Shown here piece after piece: positions 1 through 10,350 of a stretch of 64,000 bases of DNA. The DNA lies in contig JAYKYS010000017.1 in the NCBI GenBank assembly GCA_036924285.1, positions 3,515,501 to 3,579,500 on the forward strand. Reading direction: 5' to 3'. Below the pieces are notes generated by a model. The model had not been told where the DNA came from and searched no databases. It worked only from the letters and a program-made list of their open reading frames with translations. Position numbers and translations under genes: made by a program. This stretch comes from Asterella californica. Taxonomy: Eukaryota; Streptophyta; Marchantiopsida; Marchantiales; Aytoniaceae. Numbering within the stretch: position 1 is the stretch's first letter; each line of letters starts with the position of its first letter.

Positions 1-756
1 AGTCTTCAACCTTTCCACAGCTTTGGCAACATCCTCAGGTCTTCGTTCTAACTGCTGGATCCTTAATGCAAGAAGATCCTCCGTACTTCTACCATCTTCC
101 CATGGCAAAACATTCCAAGTAGACACAACCTCCTCAATCGGCATCACAGGTTTCTGTCCTAGTATCAATTCTGCTGGCATGTAACCTGTAACGGTACTAT
201 GAGTTGTACGGTCTGCCCGTAAAGCAAACGGTAGCAGTCTAGGCCATTCACGGATCTTACCCTTGCAAGCTTTTACCAAAGCTTTGATGATTGGCGGATG
301 ACCTCTTTCGCTCTTGCCATTCCCTTCAGGATTGTAAGCAGTGGTTAACGCCAACTTGATTCCCAATCGCTTGAAGAACTCAACTGCTTCTTGTGAATCC
401 AGCTCACCCCTATCTGCAGTGATCTTTCCCACACACCCATATCTACAAATAACATCTTCAAGTAGAAAGCGGCAGACACTAGCAGTGATCTTCGTCCTCA
501 AGGCACGGCCTTCAACTTGGTTAGATAGATCTTCTCTAGCCAAGACTAGATACCTCATTTGTCCAAGTCCAAATGGCATAGTTACCAGATCAACTACCCA
601 TTTGTAGTGAATGGCTAAAGGATAAGTAGGATGCAATCCATCACGATGACGTACGTTGGAATACATCTGGCAGGGTATACAGGATGAAACAAACTGTACT
701 ACATCCTTATACATACCCTTCCACCAATACTTCTCCTTCATCTTGGCAAATGTAGC
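1..756 (-). pseudogene. Integrase of element E (partial)
   Basis: The minus-strand translation continues directly from the RT/RNase H frame after one TGA stop at 757-759. The HHCC zinc-binding module spans the stop: its histidines lie before it and the paired cysteines (S-C-I-P-C) follow about 27 residues after it. The catalytic core follows, with a V-V-D-L-V-T-M segment for the first Asp, T-A-D-R-G-E for the second and N-P-E-G-N-G-K-S-E-R for the Glu. The C-terminal part is cut by the window edge. The integrase would join cDNA to chromosomal DNA. The single in-frame TGA suggests a recent nonsense mutation. Confidence 0.8.
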
Positions 757-3107
757 TCAAACTCCTCTATGACCGGCCCATAAACTCTCATGGAACTCCT
801 TGATCAGCTTCTGCTGCAATTCCAAGTCACATACCACTCGTTGCGGTATACCTCCTTGTAGCTTAGGGCGCTTCCATAGATGTCCTCCATGTAAAAAGTA
901 ACCATACGCTATTCTACGGATCCTCTTGAAATCTGCATCAGACCAGCCTTCTTGCCTTTCCAGTGAACTCAAATAGCGTCCAAGATCCAACCACTCGCCA
1001 TCATACATAGTTTCCTCAAAAAACTCCAACGAGGCTGCAAAACAGCTTCTATCTCTTCTAGCAAGAGCACTAGAATAGAATTCTGTTCCCACATCCTCCT
1101 GATCATCTATCATTTCTTTCTCATCGTAATATCTAGCCCTTGATAACATATCTGCCACAAGATTATCTTTTCCTGCAATATGTCTAAACTCTGGGTTCAA
1201 GGACTTGATATATTCTATCCACCTCAACATGGCAATATCTGGAGTTGTACAGCTAGTGATCATTCCTAAGAGAGGTAAACAATCTGTCTCCACAACCACA
1301 GGTGCTCCTATCAAGTATTCCTTATCACTCTTCATCGCAGTAACTACTCCCCATAGCTCTCTCTTGACCTGAGGATAGTCTCTCTGCCGTGAACTTAATA
1401 CCTTAGCACCAAAACGCACCACATATCTATTTCCTTCCTGATCATCTTGTCCTATAGCCCATCCAATGCCAATAGGACTAGTATCAACAGTAAGGATAAC
1501 AGATCTGCCCAACTCATATGTTACCTTCCGTAGAGTTGGTGGTGAAGCCAAAAGATCCTTCAACTTCCTCATAGCCTCGCTTTGCTCCTCTTGCCACTGA
1601 AATCTTTGCCCCTTCCTCAGCAGCTTGTACAACGGATCTGCTACATGAGCAAAGTGTGGAATCCATATATGATAAAACACACATGCACCTAAAAATCTTC
1701 TCACCTCGGTAACTGACCCACATGTTTCCTTCATCCTTCGAATGGCATCAACCTTGTTCGGACAAGGTTTTCGACCATAAGATCCACATAGGTGCCCCAC
1801 TATTAACACCTCCTGTTCTCCAAATACAGACTTTGCTCTTGATAAAGTCAAATGAACCTCCTCCAGTCGACTCAATATCTTATCACAGTCAACTATGTGA
1901 TCTGCAACAAACTTACGGCACCCCCTCTGATCCATTACCTCATTCTTCTCCTCCTCAGCACACCCTTTGATCGGCACATCATCAAGGAATGGCATAGTTT
2001 TTTCAGGAATGAAATCCCTCAAAACTTTATTCATGCCATTCATCATATGTGCTACAGAATTGGTAGCACCTTGTGGCAAGGTGCACATCCTTAGTAACCC
2101 CAAAGGTGTCCTCATTGTAGTCAAGTCTCTACTCTCAGAGGATAACTGAAACTGATCATACCCTGAATATAAGTCTCCCATTGAATAGATAGCACGACCA
2201 GCAAAAGCCTCTGCAAACTCGTCTACAATAGATCCTATACCCATATTCCTGATAGTCACCTTGTTAACTGGCTGCATATCTTGGATAAATCTCAAAGCTC
2301 CACTCTTCTTCGGAACAGTAAACCATCTGCTAGAGTAGGGAGCTATAGATGGTTCCAAGATACCCATCCTAATCCTCTCATTGAGCAAGTCTATCAGCTT
2401 TGGTAGATGAGCTCTAGGTACAGGGATAGGACGTAGATTCCAAGGCACATGCGGTATAGTAAAGATTACCATAGGTGCAACTACACTTGGATCTACACAT
2501 CCTACTTCATGTGACTCAAACGCAAACGCCTTACCATGCCTAGACAGCATCTCCCTGAAGCTCTTCTTCTCTTGCTCAGTAAGAAATCCATCGCCTCCAA
2601 TCCTCAGCTCCTTTAGTGTTGTTTCTGTGAACTGGTGCCCAATTCTTCTAGGTCCTCTGAGCGTCGGTTCTCGTGCAGCTTGCTCCATCTTCTGATTGTA
2701 ATCGAGTGATAAAGGCAAAGCCACTGGTTTGACTTTCTTTGCCACTGACTTGTACTTGGTCTCCACATACACCTCTTGCCGATCTATAAACTTATCAATT
2801 ACATCATAAAGCTCCTTGGAGCTCACTCTCACCACTCTATCTACATCATCTATAGAACTTTCTACTATCGATTTCAACTCCCCTATAGTATCTACCAAAT
2901 ACTGCTCTTCAAACACTCCAGATACGTATTCATCTCTTGCTAACTCTCCATTATCCCACAAAGACTGCTGTACATACTTCACATGTTGCCTCTCAAACCT
3001 CTTCAGATTCTCAACCTTCCTATAACATACTGATCCACATGACGTCAATCCCAAGAAGCTAGTGGATAAAGCTTCCTGCTTTACTGGATCAGGCGAGAAT
3101 CCTATCT
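757..3107 (-). pseudogene. Reverse transcriptase-RNase H of element E
   Basis: A long open frame (about 765 codons in 757-3054; the same frame extends a little further upstream without needing its own start). Counting from the codon at 3054, residues 1-180 are a linker following the protease. The RT domain covers about 200-420, with polymerase box F-L-D-D at residues 356-359 (an F in place of the usual Y). RNase H covers about 515-640, with its first Asp at 523-524 in L-T-V-D-T-S. The N-terminal part of integrase ends the frame. The frame is offset from the protease frame near 3105-3125. The only other lesion is the TGA at 757-759. This is the best-preserved pol in the first 7 kb. Confidence 0.85.
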
Positions 3108-3509
3108 CTACTGTACCGTTGAAGTCTCGCTCTTCAATGGTACTCTGCCAAAACCCCTAGACTCTCTAAACTCCTGAGTAATCTTAGGCAGTGGACGGTC
3201 TCTCAAGCTATCACGATTCCTCTCATGTTCTGCAGCAACAGTCAAAAACTGAACAGCTCTTTTGCCGTCTCTACTACGTATCCTAGCATAGGCTGAACCA
3301 TCATCCATAACTCGTGTCTCCATTCTAACAGCAGTAATGTAAGGCTGCCCTAGAATGATAGGATAGGTTGACATGTCTTGCACAAAGAAATTCTGAACAT
3401 CACTGATGTCACCCACAGTTACCTTGATGTTGGGACAAGCACCATAGAGTTCTCCCCTCTGTTGTTGGCAGCGCGGATAAGCCATCCGTGGTCGGTGTCT
3501 ATGGGCCAT
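3108..3509 (-). pseudogene. Aspartic protease, C-terminal part, element E
   Basis: This frame carries the second half of a retropepsin-like domain, including I-I-L-G-Q-P-Y near its middle, the hydrophobic-Gly flap-side motif typical of these proteases. The first half (with the active-site loop) is in the gag frame just upstream; the two frames overlap and disagree around 3440-3455, where one extra G in the coding strand accounts for the shift. A second offset, to the RT frame, lies near 3105-3125. Whether either offset was ever a programmed shift cannot be told from one copy. Confidence 0.7.
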
Positions 3510-5479
3510 CTCCCACGCTTGTACAGCTCCTTAGACATCAGATTAATCTTTGAGCCATGATCAATCAATGCCACCACAGATTCCTCTAGATCTCCCAGCT
3601 TCACTAAGGTCTCTGTGGTTGCTCTCGCCCAATGGTTGTGAGAATAATGGCACTTCTGCGATGCTTCCACCTCATCTTCAAACCTCACGTGCTGATCTGA
3701 TCTTCCTTCTGATACTTGAGAGCAATAACCAGCAATCTCATCTTCCTCATCTTCCGACAGTTTGGTCCCTAGAGCGTTAAGCGTAGCTGCTTCACCCAAA
3801 ATCTGACGTTTCCTCTTGATGATATCTATAATAACCTCATGGAACTCACGCTTTGCAATCCCAAGAATCTCACCCAAAGTAAACTCAACTTTCCCATTCA
3901 AGATACGGTTCTCTAACACCTGCTTCAAGTCTGTAACAATCTCAATGTCAGACTGAAGTTTGTATGCAGGCATCTTACCCTTCTCCTTGCTTCTCTCCTT
4001 CTCCTTTGGTGTTGTAGATGGTAGATCCTCCATAGTCTCCTCCCGAGTAGGTGTTGTCTCCTGTCTTGCATCTGGTCTAGCCCTTTCACTCCTTGTAGCA
4101 GGTCGTTTGGCTGTAGAAGCCTCACCTGCATCCTCCCTCCTGCGTTTTTCTTCTAGTAGAGCTTCATGCTGACTTCTTGCAACATAAGCATGCACTGACA
4201 TAGTATCCACAAGGTCATTCCATCCTGTAGTTTCTCTAATTGAGTTGCCAATCCTTCGTAGCACATCCTTGTCTAGCTCTGTTCTAGCTACGGACCGCAC
4301 TACATCTGACCACAACCCAGTAGTCCTTTTCTCTCTCTCCATTTCCACTTTCACTCCACACGTAGCAGCATTCACAAGAGAAACAACATGTGATGCTGAT
4401 ATATCATTCACAAGTCTCTTCATACCACCCTTGCCAAAGTTGGTTCCCAGCATCATCCCAGTCTCTCTCAAATGGATCTTACCATCTTTGAAGAAGATAA
4501 GATCCTTCCTCAATGCATCTGAAAACTCCCCACAATCTCTTCTTACATGGTCTAGGCTATCACACCATATACAACGATGAACAAAGCCTTCTCTCATCTG
4601 AGGTCTCTGCATAGCAGGCTGTACATTCTGCTCCTTCTCTTCTAACCTAGTGAGCTTAAGCTTAAGCTCCTTCATACCCTTAATCAACTCATCAAGCGGT
4701 GAGTCTTCCTCTCTAGCAATTACCAAAGCGGGCTTAGCAAGCAACTGCTTGACAGGAATTATCAGAGGTGCTGCTTCACTTACCACCACCTTGTCTCTTC
4801 TTCTCTGTCTCTTGGTCAGCAAAGAGACAGCCTCTTCAACCTCCTTCCAGTCAGTCTTCAATCCTCTCTCCTCACTCTTGTCTTCCAGCAACAGCTCAAG
4901 CTTCTCCTGAATAGTCACGTCCGCTGCTTGTAGGAAAAGCTCGGTCTTCTCCACCTCTAATGTAAGCTTTTCTGTCCTAGAAAGCTGAGCATACTGACGA
5001 TCAAATTCCCTTAACAACTCATTTACAGACAAACCTTTGTTGGGCTTAACCACCCACTCCAAGAACGTTCTCTTGGTCACCCTCTCTGAATCTTCAGTGT
5101 AGTACTCCTCCTTCAAAGCTCGCATAAAGCTCTCCCAACTCTGTCCTTGCTGCTGCTTGAGTTCCTTCACACGCCCACGAATCTCAGGGACAACAGCAAG
5201 CTCAAAGTTCTCCACCATCTCCTTCTCAGGCACCTTGTTCACCTCCATCTCCCTAGCATAGTATCGCACATACTTGGAAATATCTGTACCCTTGAACTGG
5301 TCCATCTGGTGCACCACAGATTGCAACGCCTTGGTTGCTAACACCTCCTTCCTCTCTGTGCTCTGCTGCTGCTGCATGAACATGGAAAAAGCCTGGAATA
5401 TCTTCATCGTAGCAGCATCAAACTGAATAGGTTGCTGAGCAGCAGCAGCACCTCCACTTGATGATCCTTGGTTGGCCAT
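3419..5479 (-). CDS. Gag with N-terminal half of protease, element E
   Basis: 686 codons from an ATG at 5479, which lies only 12 nt inside the proposed LTR end. Residues 1-40 are Gln/Ala-rich. Residues 50-290 are helical and charged, as in capsid regions. A CCHC zinc knuckle (C303, C306, H311, C316) would bind the RNA genome. A long Arg/Lys/Glu-rich stretch follows. At about residue 640 an aspartic protease active-site loop reads I-D-H-G-S instead of the usual D-T/S-G. The frame breaks shortly after, in R-G-E, through a one-base insertion, so the protease finishes in another frame (3108-3509). Gag-protease fusion in one frame is normal for Ty3/gypsy elements. Confidence 0.8.
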   Translation of the reverse strand: MANQGSSSGGAAAAQQPIQFDAATMKIFQAFSMFMQQQQSTERKEVLATKALQSVVHQMDQFKGTDISKYVRYYAREMEVNKVPEKEMVENFELAVVPEIRGRVKELKQQQGQSWESFMRALKEEYYTEDSERVTKRTFLEWVVKPNKGLSVNELLREFDRQYAQLSRTEKLTLEVEKTELFLQAADVTIQEKLELLLEDKSEERGLKTDWKEVEEAVSLLTKRQRRRDKVVVSEAAPLIIPVKQLLAKPALVIAREEDSPLDELIKGMKELKLKLTRLEEKEQNVQPAMQRPQMREGFVHRCIWCDSLDHVRRDCGEFSDALRKDLIFFKDGKIHLRETGMMLGTNFGKGGMKRLVNDISASHVVSLVNAATCGVKVEMEREKRTTGLWSDVVRSVARTELDKDVLRRIGNSIRETTGWNDLVDTMSVHAYVARSQHEALLEEKRRREDAGEASTAKRPATRSERARPDARQETTPTREETMEDLPSTTPKEKERSKEKGKMPAYKLQSDIEIVTDLKQVLENRILNGKVEFTLGEILGIAKREFHEVIIDIIKRKRQILGEAATLNALGTKLSEDEEDEIAGYCSQVSEGRSDQHVRFEDEVEASQKCHYSHNHWARATTETLVKLGDLEESVVALIDHGSKINLMSKELYKRGRWPIDTDHGWLIRAANNRGENSMVLVPTSR
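4532..4573 (-). other. CCHC zinc knuckle in gag of E
   Basis: Spacing C-X2-C-X4-H-X4-C (C-I-W-C-D-S-L-D-H-V-R-R-D-C), intact. It is a nucleocapsid-type RNA-binding motif and helps identify the ORF as gag. Confidence 0.85.
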
Positions 5480-5491
5480 GATATCTGATCC

Positions 5492-6977
5492 TGTAACACT
5501 CTTAAGAAAACTCCCACCCTAGGTGTTTCACGTCGAGTTCACCAAAAAAGAGTATGTCGGAGTGTAATCCGTCTACCTAGGAAAGCGCCGGGCTTCTGGC
5601 TGTGGTTGTTCACTCAAGAGGTTGGCTTTCAGGTCACAATAGGGCTATAAAAACTCACACAGATGTGCAAGATCTAGTAATATACCCAGAAGGTGAAATT
5701 CAGGTCTAGCTAGCAGTAATAGGATTCGGCGGTGAACTTTGACACTCACGGAGAGGAAAACTATGAAGGTTTAGACCTCTAAACTTCCCCTACATGCAAA
5801 TGAGGTACTACTGAACTCACAGACGAAATTTCAGCCTGAGATCAAATTCTGACACGGAGATATGAACAGAAAAGTTTTGAGCAAGAAAACTACGGCAATT
5901 TCTGGTACCTAGCTGGCTATTTCAACCTATAACAGGAGTTTGGCTCGATCAATTTCGAAGTTTCTTACAGGATTTGCAGTCTACAGGGTGCTGAACATCC
6001 CTGTGAAGTTGGGACTCCTGAATGTACATAGAACTGTAGATCTCCTCCTCTGAAGTCGCTGCTCTAGATTAAGAGCTTTTCAGACCCCCTCAGCTTCAGC
6101 GGCCGCCCTGAATTACTCAGTTGCTCAATCGATATGAAACTTTTTGTGAAATCGTAGCCCTGCTGGCGGAGAACACAACCTCGAAGTTTTGAAGCAATTT
6201 CCTCAAATCTGCTGCGAGTGACACTGAAAACCCTAAATCCAACCAAAATGATTCAATTCTAGCACAATCCGAACTTCAATTGCTCATAACTCCGTCTTTA
6301 TTGACTCAAATCGATCGAAATTTTCACTGGAAGTGCTTGGCATGACGAGACCTCTCTCCCTGTGCTCTCAGATTTCGAAGATCCCTCACCAAATGCTCGA
6401 ACTCCACTCTAGAGCTCTGTTTCTAAATTTAGAGTTTAACAAAAGACAAAAATGGACCAATGGGAGTTCATAGCTCCACTTGGTTGTCCTTTAGTACCCT
6501 AAACCACGTGGCAACTTAGTTTTACTCATAGGCTACCACGTCAAGCCCCCTAGAGTGCCAGCGTAAAACTTAAATTACTTAAAACGACACGCAGCCCCGA
6601 AAAATAACTTAAATCAGCTAGAAAGCGTGCATGGGCGACACGCAAATACAACCCATGAGCTTAAGCCCTATCAACATGGTAATCAACCTACTAAGACTCA
6701 AAATAGTGTTAACACCGTATGCAAAGGTGTCAAACATATACATAAACGACTAGAAGTAATATAAGCTAACTTCTAGAACTACTAAACTGAAGCGTCGGAG
6801 TAGAAATATAACATGTAGCCGCCAAGTAGCGCGACAACGGGATTTCTAGGCAAAACTCGTGTGTTTGTGTGTTTGAACAAATCTTAGAACTTAGAGCAGC
6901 GTTACTTGTGCAAATCCTCTGTGGGAACGATATCTTGTATACTAAATGGGCAAAAGGAGAAATCCTACGTCACTACA
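5492..6977 (-). repeat. 5' LTR of element E
   Basis: On the minus strand this stretch begins TGTAGTGACG at 6977 and ends GTGTTACA at 5492, giving TG...CA ends of LTR type. It has no substantial ORF and lies directly upstream of gag. The outer end is firm because chromovirus sequence starts right beside it. The inner end is tentative because the second LTR is outside the window and no clear primer-binding site is visible in the 12 nt before the gag ATG. Confidence 0.6.
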
Positions 6978-7359
6978 GGCCTAGATGACTGTGACCTTGA
7001 GAACCACGGAGAAGACGCCGGGACTGATGTTTCTACAAGCCAAAGTTGCTAACCGTGATGTTACTTTTCTTGTGGACATAGGAGTGACTCACTCCCTCAT
7101 AAGTCCAAAGTTGGTGAAGAAGTTGGGCTTGTCTACCTCCAAGGCAGACAAGTCTATTCAGGTGCGCTTTGCCAAGGGCAAGACGTATCAAACTTCTGAG
7201 GTGGCCTTGGACATACGATTTGCGTGTGAGAAGTTGGAGTTCACAGAGAACTTCATGGTGTGCGAGATGGATGATATCCATGCGGTTTTGGGGAACACTT
7301 TCTTTGGACAGGTTTGAAGTGGAACTTAGGCGAAAACCTTTAAGGTTGAACGTTAGAGT
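6978..7359 (+). pseudogene. Chromovirus B, protease segment left of the nested insertion
   Basis: Nearly identical to the protease region of chromoviruses A (from about 8839) and C (from about 29182). It holds the active-site loop, here D-I-G-V instead of D-T-G-A, and the downstream V-L-G-N-T-F motif, with a one-base frameshift close to the end. It stops exactly at AGAGT (7355-7359). The rest of the same ORF resumes at 17126 after the same five bases, so this is the left half of an element split by insertion D. Gag is absent because element E has inserted immediately upstream. Confidence 0.85.
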
Positions 7360-7533
7360 TGTAACACACAAGAAAACCAAAAGATGCTCGAAAGTAATAA
7401 TTTAAGGATCGAACCCACAGAGATGCAAGTAAAAATCATCCAAAAGTAGTAAACATGTGACAAAGGTGATTCTTTATGGTTGTCTTTTATTCTCACGTGC
7501 AGAAATCAGTCCCGGTAGAGATCAAACTCAAGT

Positions 7534-8657
7534 TGTCGCGCCCCTCATTCTCAAGATCGGGCGTAGACGCGAACAACAGAACCCTAGCAGACTTGCGTTA
7601 GGTTGTGAACGCTGCGAGTGGGACTTAACGGCTTGGCCGGGAAGTCGGGATCAGATGAACCCTAAGTGGTTCTCTGAACCAAGGTTAGAACCTTGGGTTA
7701 TGACATAAGGGCCTACCCCAAGAGGGCCCCAGACGAACGCTGACCTAAGGGGGCGAGTCTGGGAACGGGCTGAAACATGAGTCTCAGACATAGGTCTGAG
7801 ACGTGGGTCCGAGACGTGAGACCGAGACGTGGGTCCGAGACGCAGACGAACCATAGGGTTCGACCCTGGGTCTGGACCACAGGTTTCGGAAAAACTGCTA
7901 AGTGTTGGAGCTCTAGGGACGTTTTAGGCCGTGGACGGAGCTCCACGTAAGATCTCGAGGCGAGTGAGGTATCATTGGAAAGGTCTCGTCGAGAGCTTTC
8001 CAGTGATATATAACACTCATCGATCTGACCTTTGAACTGGAAGTTATGACCAAACCACAATCAGGTTGTGGTATAATTTTCAGGGACCAAAGAGGAGGGC
8101 GGAGCCGCCGATCCCCAGAAGTATATATGAGGGGGGTTCGATGCCTGGGTGGGCCAAGACGAGTCACTCGACCCCAGGGTTCGGCGGGCGGACTCTGGGG
8201 GCATGAGGTGATGGCTGGACCGGTTCCAAGGCACGTCCGATCCAGACTTGGACGTCTGAACTTAGGAACGATGTAAGGGCTGGGGCAAGACTAGGGAACG
8301 AGTCGGCGGGTTAGACCATCGTTCGGGAGCCTAGACCCAGACGGACATCACGGGCGGTTGGGCCGCTAGGTGTGCTGGAGGCACCGTTTAGGACCTTGGA
8401 CTTTATGGGAAGTCCGCCCCAAGTCATATGTGACTTGCTCATGTTTGGGACCGACTTAGGCGGATCTGAGTCGGGACTTAGGATTGCTGAGCTTGATGAT
8501 TAGGGAGACGGTCCGGCTCCGGTCTGGACCAAACAGAACTAAGGTAAGTGGTGCATGGACGCTAACTTGTGATTGTGTTTGCAGGTTAGCGGTGTAAAGT
8601 TTACGACCTACTGAGCTAGAGCTTCCGCTGGCGCAACAAGGCGGTAGGTGCGCAAAA
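7534..8657 (+). repeat. 5' LTR of chromovirus A
   Basis: Begins TGTCGCG and ends just before the two bases preceding the primer site. It contains a 13-bp minisatellite (about 7777-7850), a hairpin based on TATCATTGGAAAG (about 7967-8015) and a TATA-like box at 8122. It is 1124 bp, 44 bp longer than the 3' LTR, mainly through two extra minisatellite units and a 19-bp segment lost from the 3' copy between direct repeats. Confidence 0.92.
8122..8128 (+). promoter_or_regulatory. TATA-like box in chromovirus LTR
   Basis: TATATAT sits in a GC-rich context, preceded by CCCAGAAG and followed by a G run. The same block is found at 13607, 27385, 34540 and 57497 in the other LTRs of this family but is deleted from the 3' LTR of copy C. 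Position and conservation suggest the LTR core promoter; no transcript evidence is available. Confidence 0.5.
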
Positions 8658-8659
8658 AG

Positions 8660-8672
8660 TGGTATCAGAGCC
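8660..8672 (+). other. Primer-binding site, chromovirus A
   Basis: TGGTATCAGAGCC, complementary to the 3' end of plant initiator methionine tRNA, starts two bases after the 5' LTR. The identical site is at 27927 in copy C. It primes minus-strand cDNA synthesis. Confidence 0.9.
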
Positions 8673-8778
8673 AACGCTTCGGTGAGCGAGAACTTGAGGT
8701 AGCGGCTGAAGGCTGGACGCTTGAGGAAGGACGCGAGACACGAAGTGGATCAACGTTTCTAGGTGAACACTTGGAGCG

Positions 8779-9861
8779 ATGGTCGACGTAGGACAGAGTT
8801 CCAGGAGGAAGACCAAGAAACGAGGAGTGGACGTCCAGATGACTGTGACCTTGAGAACCACGAAGAAGACGCCGGGATTGATGTTTCTACAAGCCAAGGT
8901 TGCTAACCGTGATGTTACTTTTCTTGTGGACATAGGAGCGACTCACTCCTTCATAAGTCCAAAGTTGGTGAAGAAGTTGGGCTTGTCTACCTCCAAGGCA
9001 GACAAGCCTATTCAAGTGCGCTTTGCCAAGGGCAAGACGTACCAAACTTCTGAAGTGGCCTTGGACGTACGATTTGCGTGTGGGAAGTTGGAGTTCACAG
9101 AGAACTTCACGGTGTGCGAGATGGATGATATCCATGCGGTTTTGGGGAACACTTTCTTAGAAAGGTTCGACGTGGAACTTAGACGAAGACCTTTAAGGTT
9201 GAATGTCAGAGTTAAAGGGCAGAAGTTGGGAGTGAGGCTGATCCGGAAGGTGCGGAAAATTGACGATTTTGCGGTGAATTTGATCAAGGGCAAACAGATG
9301 GACTTCAACGACGGGGTCATGTGTTTGATGCGAGTTGCAAATTTGATGACGGGTGACAGACAAGAGGAAACATCAGGAGACGAGACTAAACTTCTGGAGG
9401 TGCTTCGCGAAGTGATTAAGGAGTTTGAGGATGTCTTGACGGACGAGTTACCTGCTGAGTTACCTCCAAGGCGGGTGGTGGATCACAAGATCGAGATCTT
9501 GCCAGGATCGGAACCACCTTCCAAAGCCCCTTACCGACTCAATCAGGTGGAACTCCTTGAGTTGAAAAGACAACTTGGTGAGCTATTAGCGCGGGGATAT
9601 ATTCGAACCAGCAAGTCACCTTATGGAGCCCCAGTTCTTTTCGCAAAGAAGAAGGATGGGAAGTTACGACTCTGTGTAGATTATCGTGCACTCAATAAGG
9701 TGACGGTGAAGAATAATTATCCTTTGCCAAGGATAGACGACCTCTTTGATAGGCTAGCGGGCGCAAAGTATTTCAGCAGGATAGACTTGAAGTCAGGATA
9801 TTACCAGATCCGGATAGCGGACCCAGATGTTGAGAAGACCGCTTGTCAGACCAGATACTGA
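8779..9861 (+). CDS. Protease and N-terminal RT of chromovirus A (gag-deleted ORF)
   Basis: 360 codons from the original gag ATG. Residues 1-19 are the gag N-terminus (Arg/Lys-rich). They are fused in frame at about residue 19 to the sequence just before the protease, removing the rest of gag. The protease active site is D51-I52-G53 in place of D-T-G, with V-L-G-N-T-F further on. The RT N-terminal half follows, with the [12 protein letters not shown] block and the [11 protein letters not shown] block. The ORF ends at a TGA (9859-9861) where copies B and C have GGA, a transversion, so this is a nonsense mutation and not the natural end. Confidence 0.85.
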   Translation: MVDVGQSSRRKTKKRGVDVQMTVTLRTTKKTPGLMFLQAKVANRDVTFLVDIGATHSFISPKLVKKLGLSTSKADKPIQVRFAKGKTYQTSEVALDVRFACGKLEFTENFTVCEMDDIHAVLGNTFLERFDVELRRRPLRLNVRVKGQKLGVRLIRKVRKIDDFAVNLIKGKQMDFNDGVMCLMRVANLMTGDRQEETSGDETKLLEVLREVIKEFEDVLTDELPAELPPRRVVDHKIEILPGSEPPSKAPYRLNQVELLELKRQLGELLARGYIRTSKSPYGAPVLFAKKKDGKLRLCVDYRALNKVTVKNNYPLPRIDDLFDRLAGAKYFSRIDLKSGYYQIRIADPDVEKTACQTRY

Positions 9862-9876
9862 TCGTTTGAATTCGTA

Positions 9877-10350
9877 GTGATGCCATTTGGACTCTGCAAC
9901 GCCCCTTCGACGTTCACTACATTGATGAACACAATTTTTCGCGAGAAGATGGATGAGTTTGTCATCATTTACATCGACGACATCTTGATCTACTCCAAAA
10001 CCTTGGAGTTGCACGCGGAGCAGCTAAGGGTGGTGTTGACGAAGCTGCGGGAGCATAAGCTGTTTGCCAACATTGACAAGAGTGAGTTTGGTTTGGAGCG
10101 CATTAACTTCTTGAGACATGTCATTAGTGCAGAAGGAGTCGGCCCGGATATGCAGAAGGTGGACGCGATTGTGACTTGGGAGCCTCCGACTACAATGAAA
10201 GGGATGCGACGATTCTTAGGCTTGGCGCAGTTCTACCGCAAGTATGTGAAGGGGTTTTCAAAGATCGCGAAGCCGCTGACGGACTGGACGGGCAAAGACG
10301 CACAAGTAAGTTGGACCAAGGAGGTGGATGATGCGTTTCAGACGATCTAA
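9877..10350 (+). pseudogene. RT C-terminal half, chromovirus A
   Basis: Continues the same pol after the 9859 stop. It starts at the M-P-F-G-L-C-N-A-P block and has an intact polymerase box Y-I-D-D followed by I-L-I-Y-S-K (about 9970-9990), then the thumb region with R-R-F-L-G-L-A-Q-F-Y-R-K. It ends at TAA (10348-10350), where B and C read AAA. Copy A is the only one of the three chromoviruses here with an unaltered Y-I-D-D. Confidence 0.85.

Larger units (their letters stand above)
1..6977 (-). mobile_element. Ty3/gypsy LTR retrotransposon E, left end outside window
   Basis: Read on the minus strand, the order is LTR, gag, aspartic protease, reverse transcriptase/RNase H, integrase, which is the Ty3/gypsy order. 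The right boundary at 6977 is clear: the LTR begins TGTAGTGACG there, and chromovirus sequence (copy B) starts within a few bases of it. The integrase runs off the left edge, so the 3' LTR is not visible. No chromodomain is seen in the part present. Two frameshifts and one nonsense codon show it is a dead or dying copy. It seems to have inserted into B just upstream of B's protease; the possible target duplication is GGCCT at 6978-6982, but its partner lies outside the window. Confidence 0.85.

Noticed and set aside
8544..8584. Possible 41-nt intron in the LTR (GTAAGT ... GCTAAC ... TTTGCAG)
   Set aside because: Shorter than plant introns usually are, and the donor GT is AT in copies C, C' and the solo LTR.
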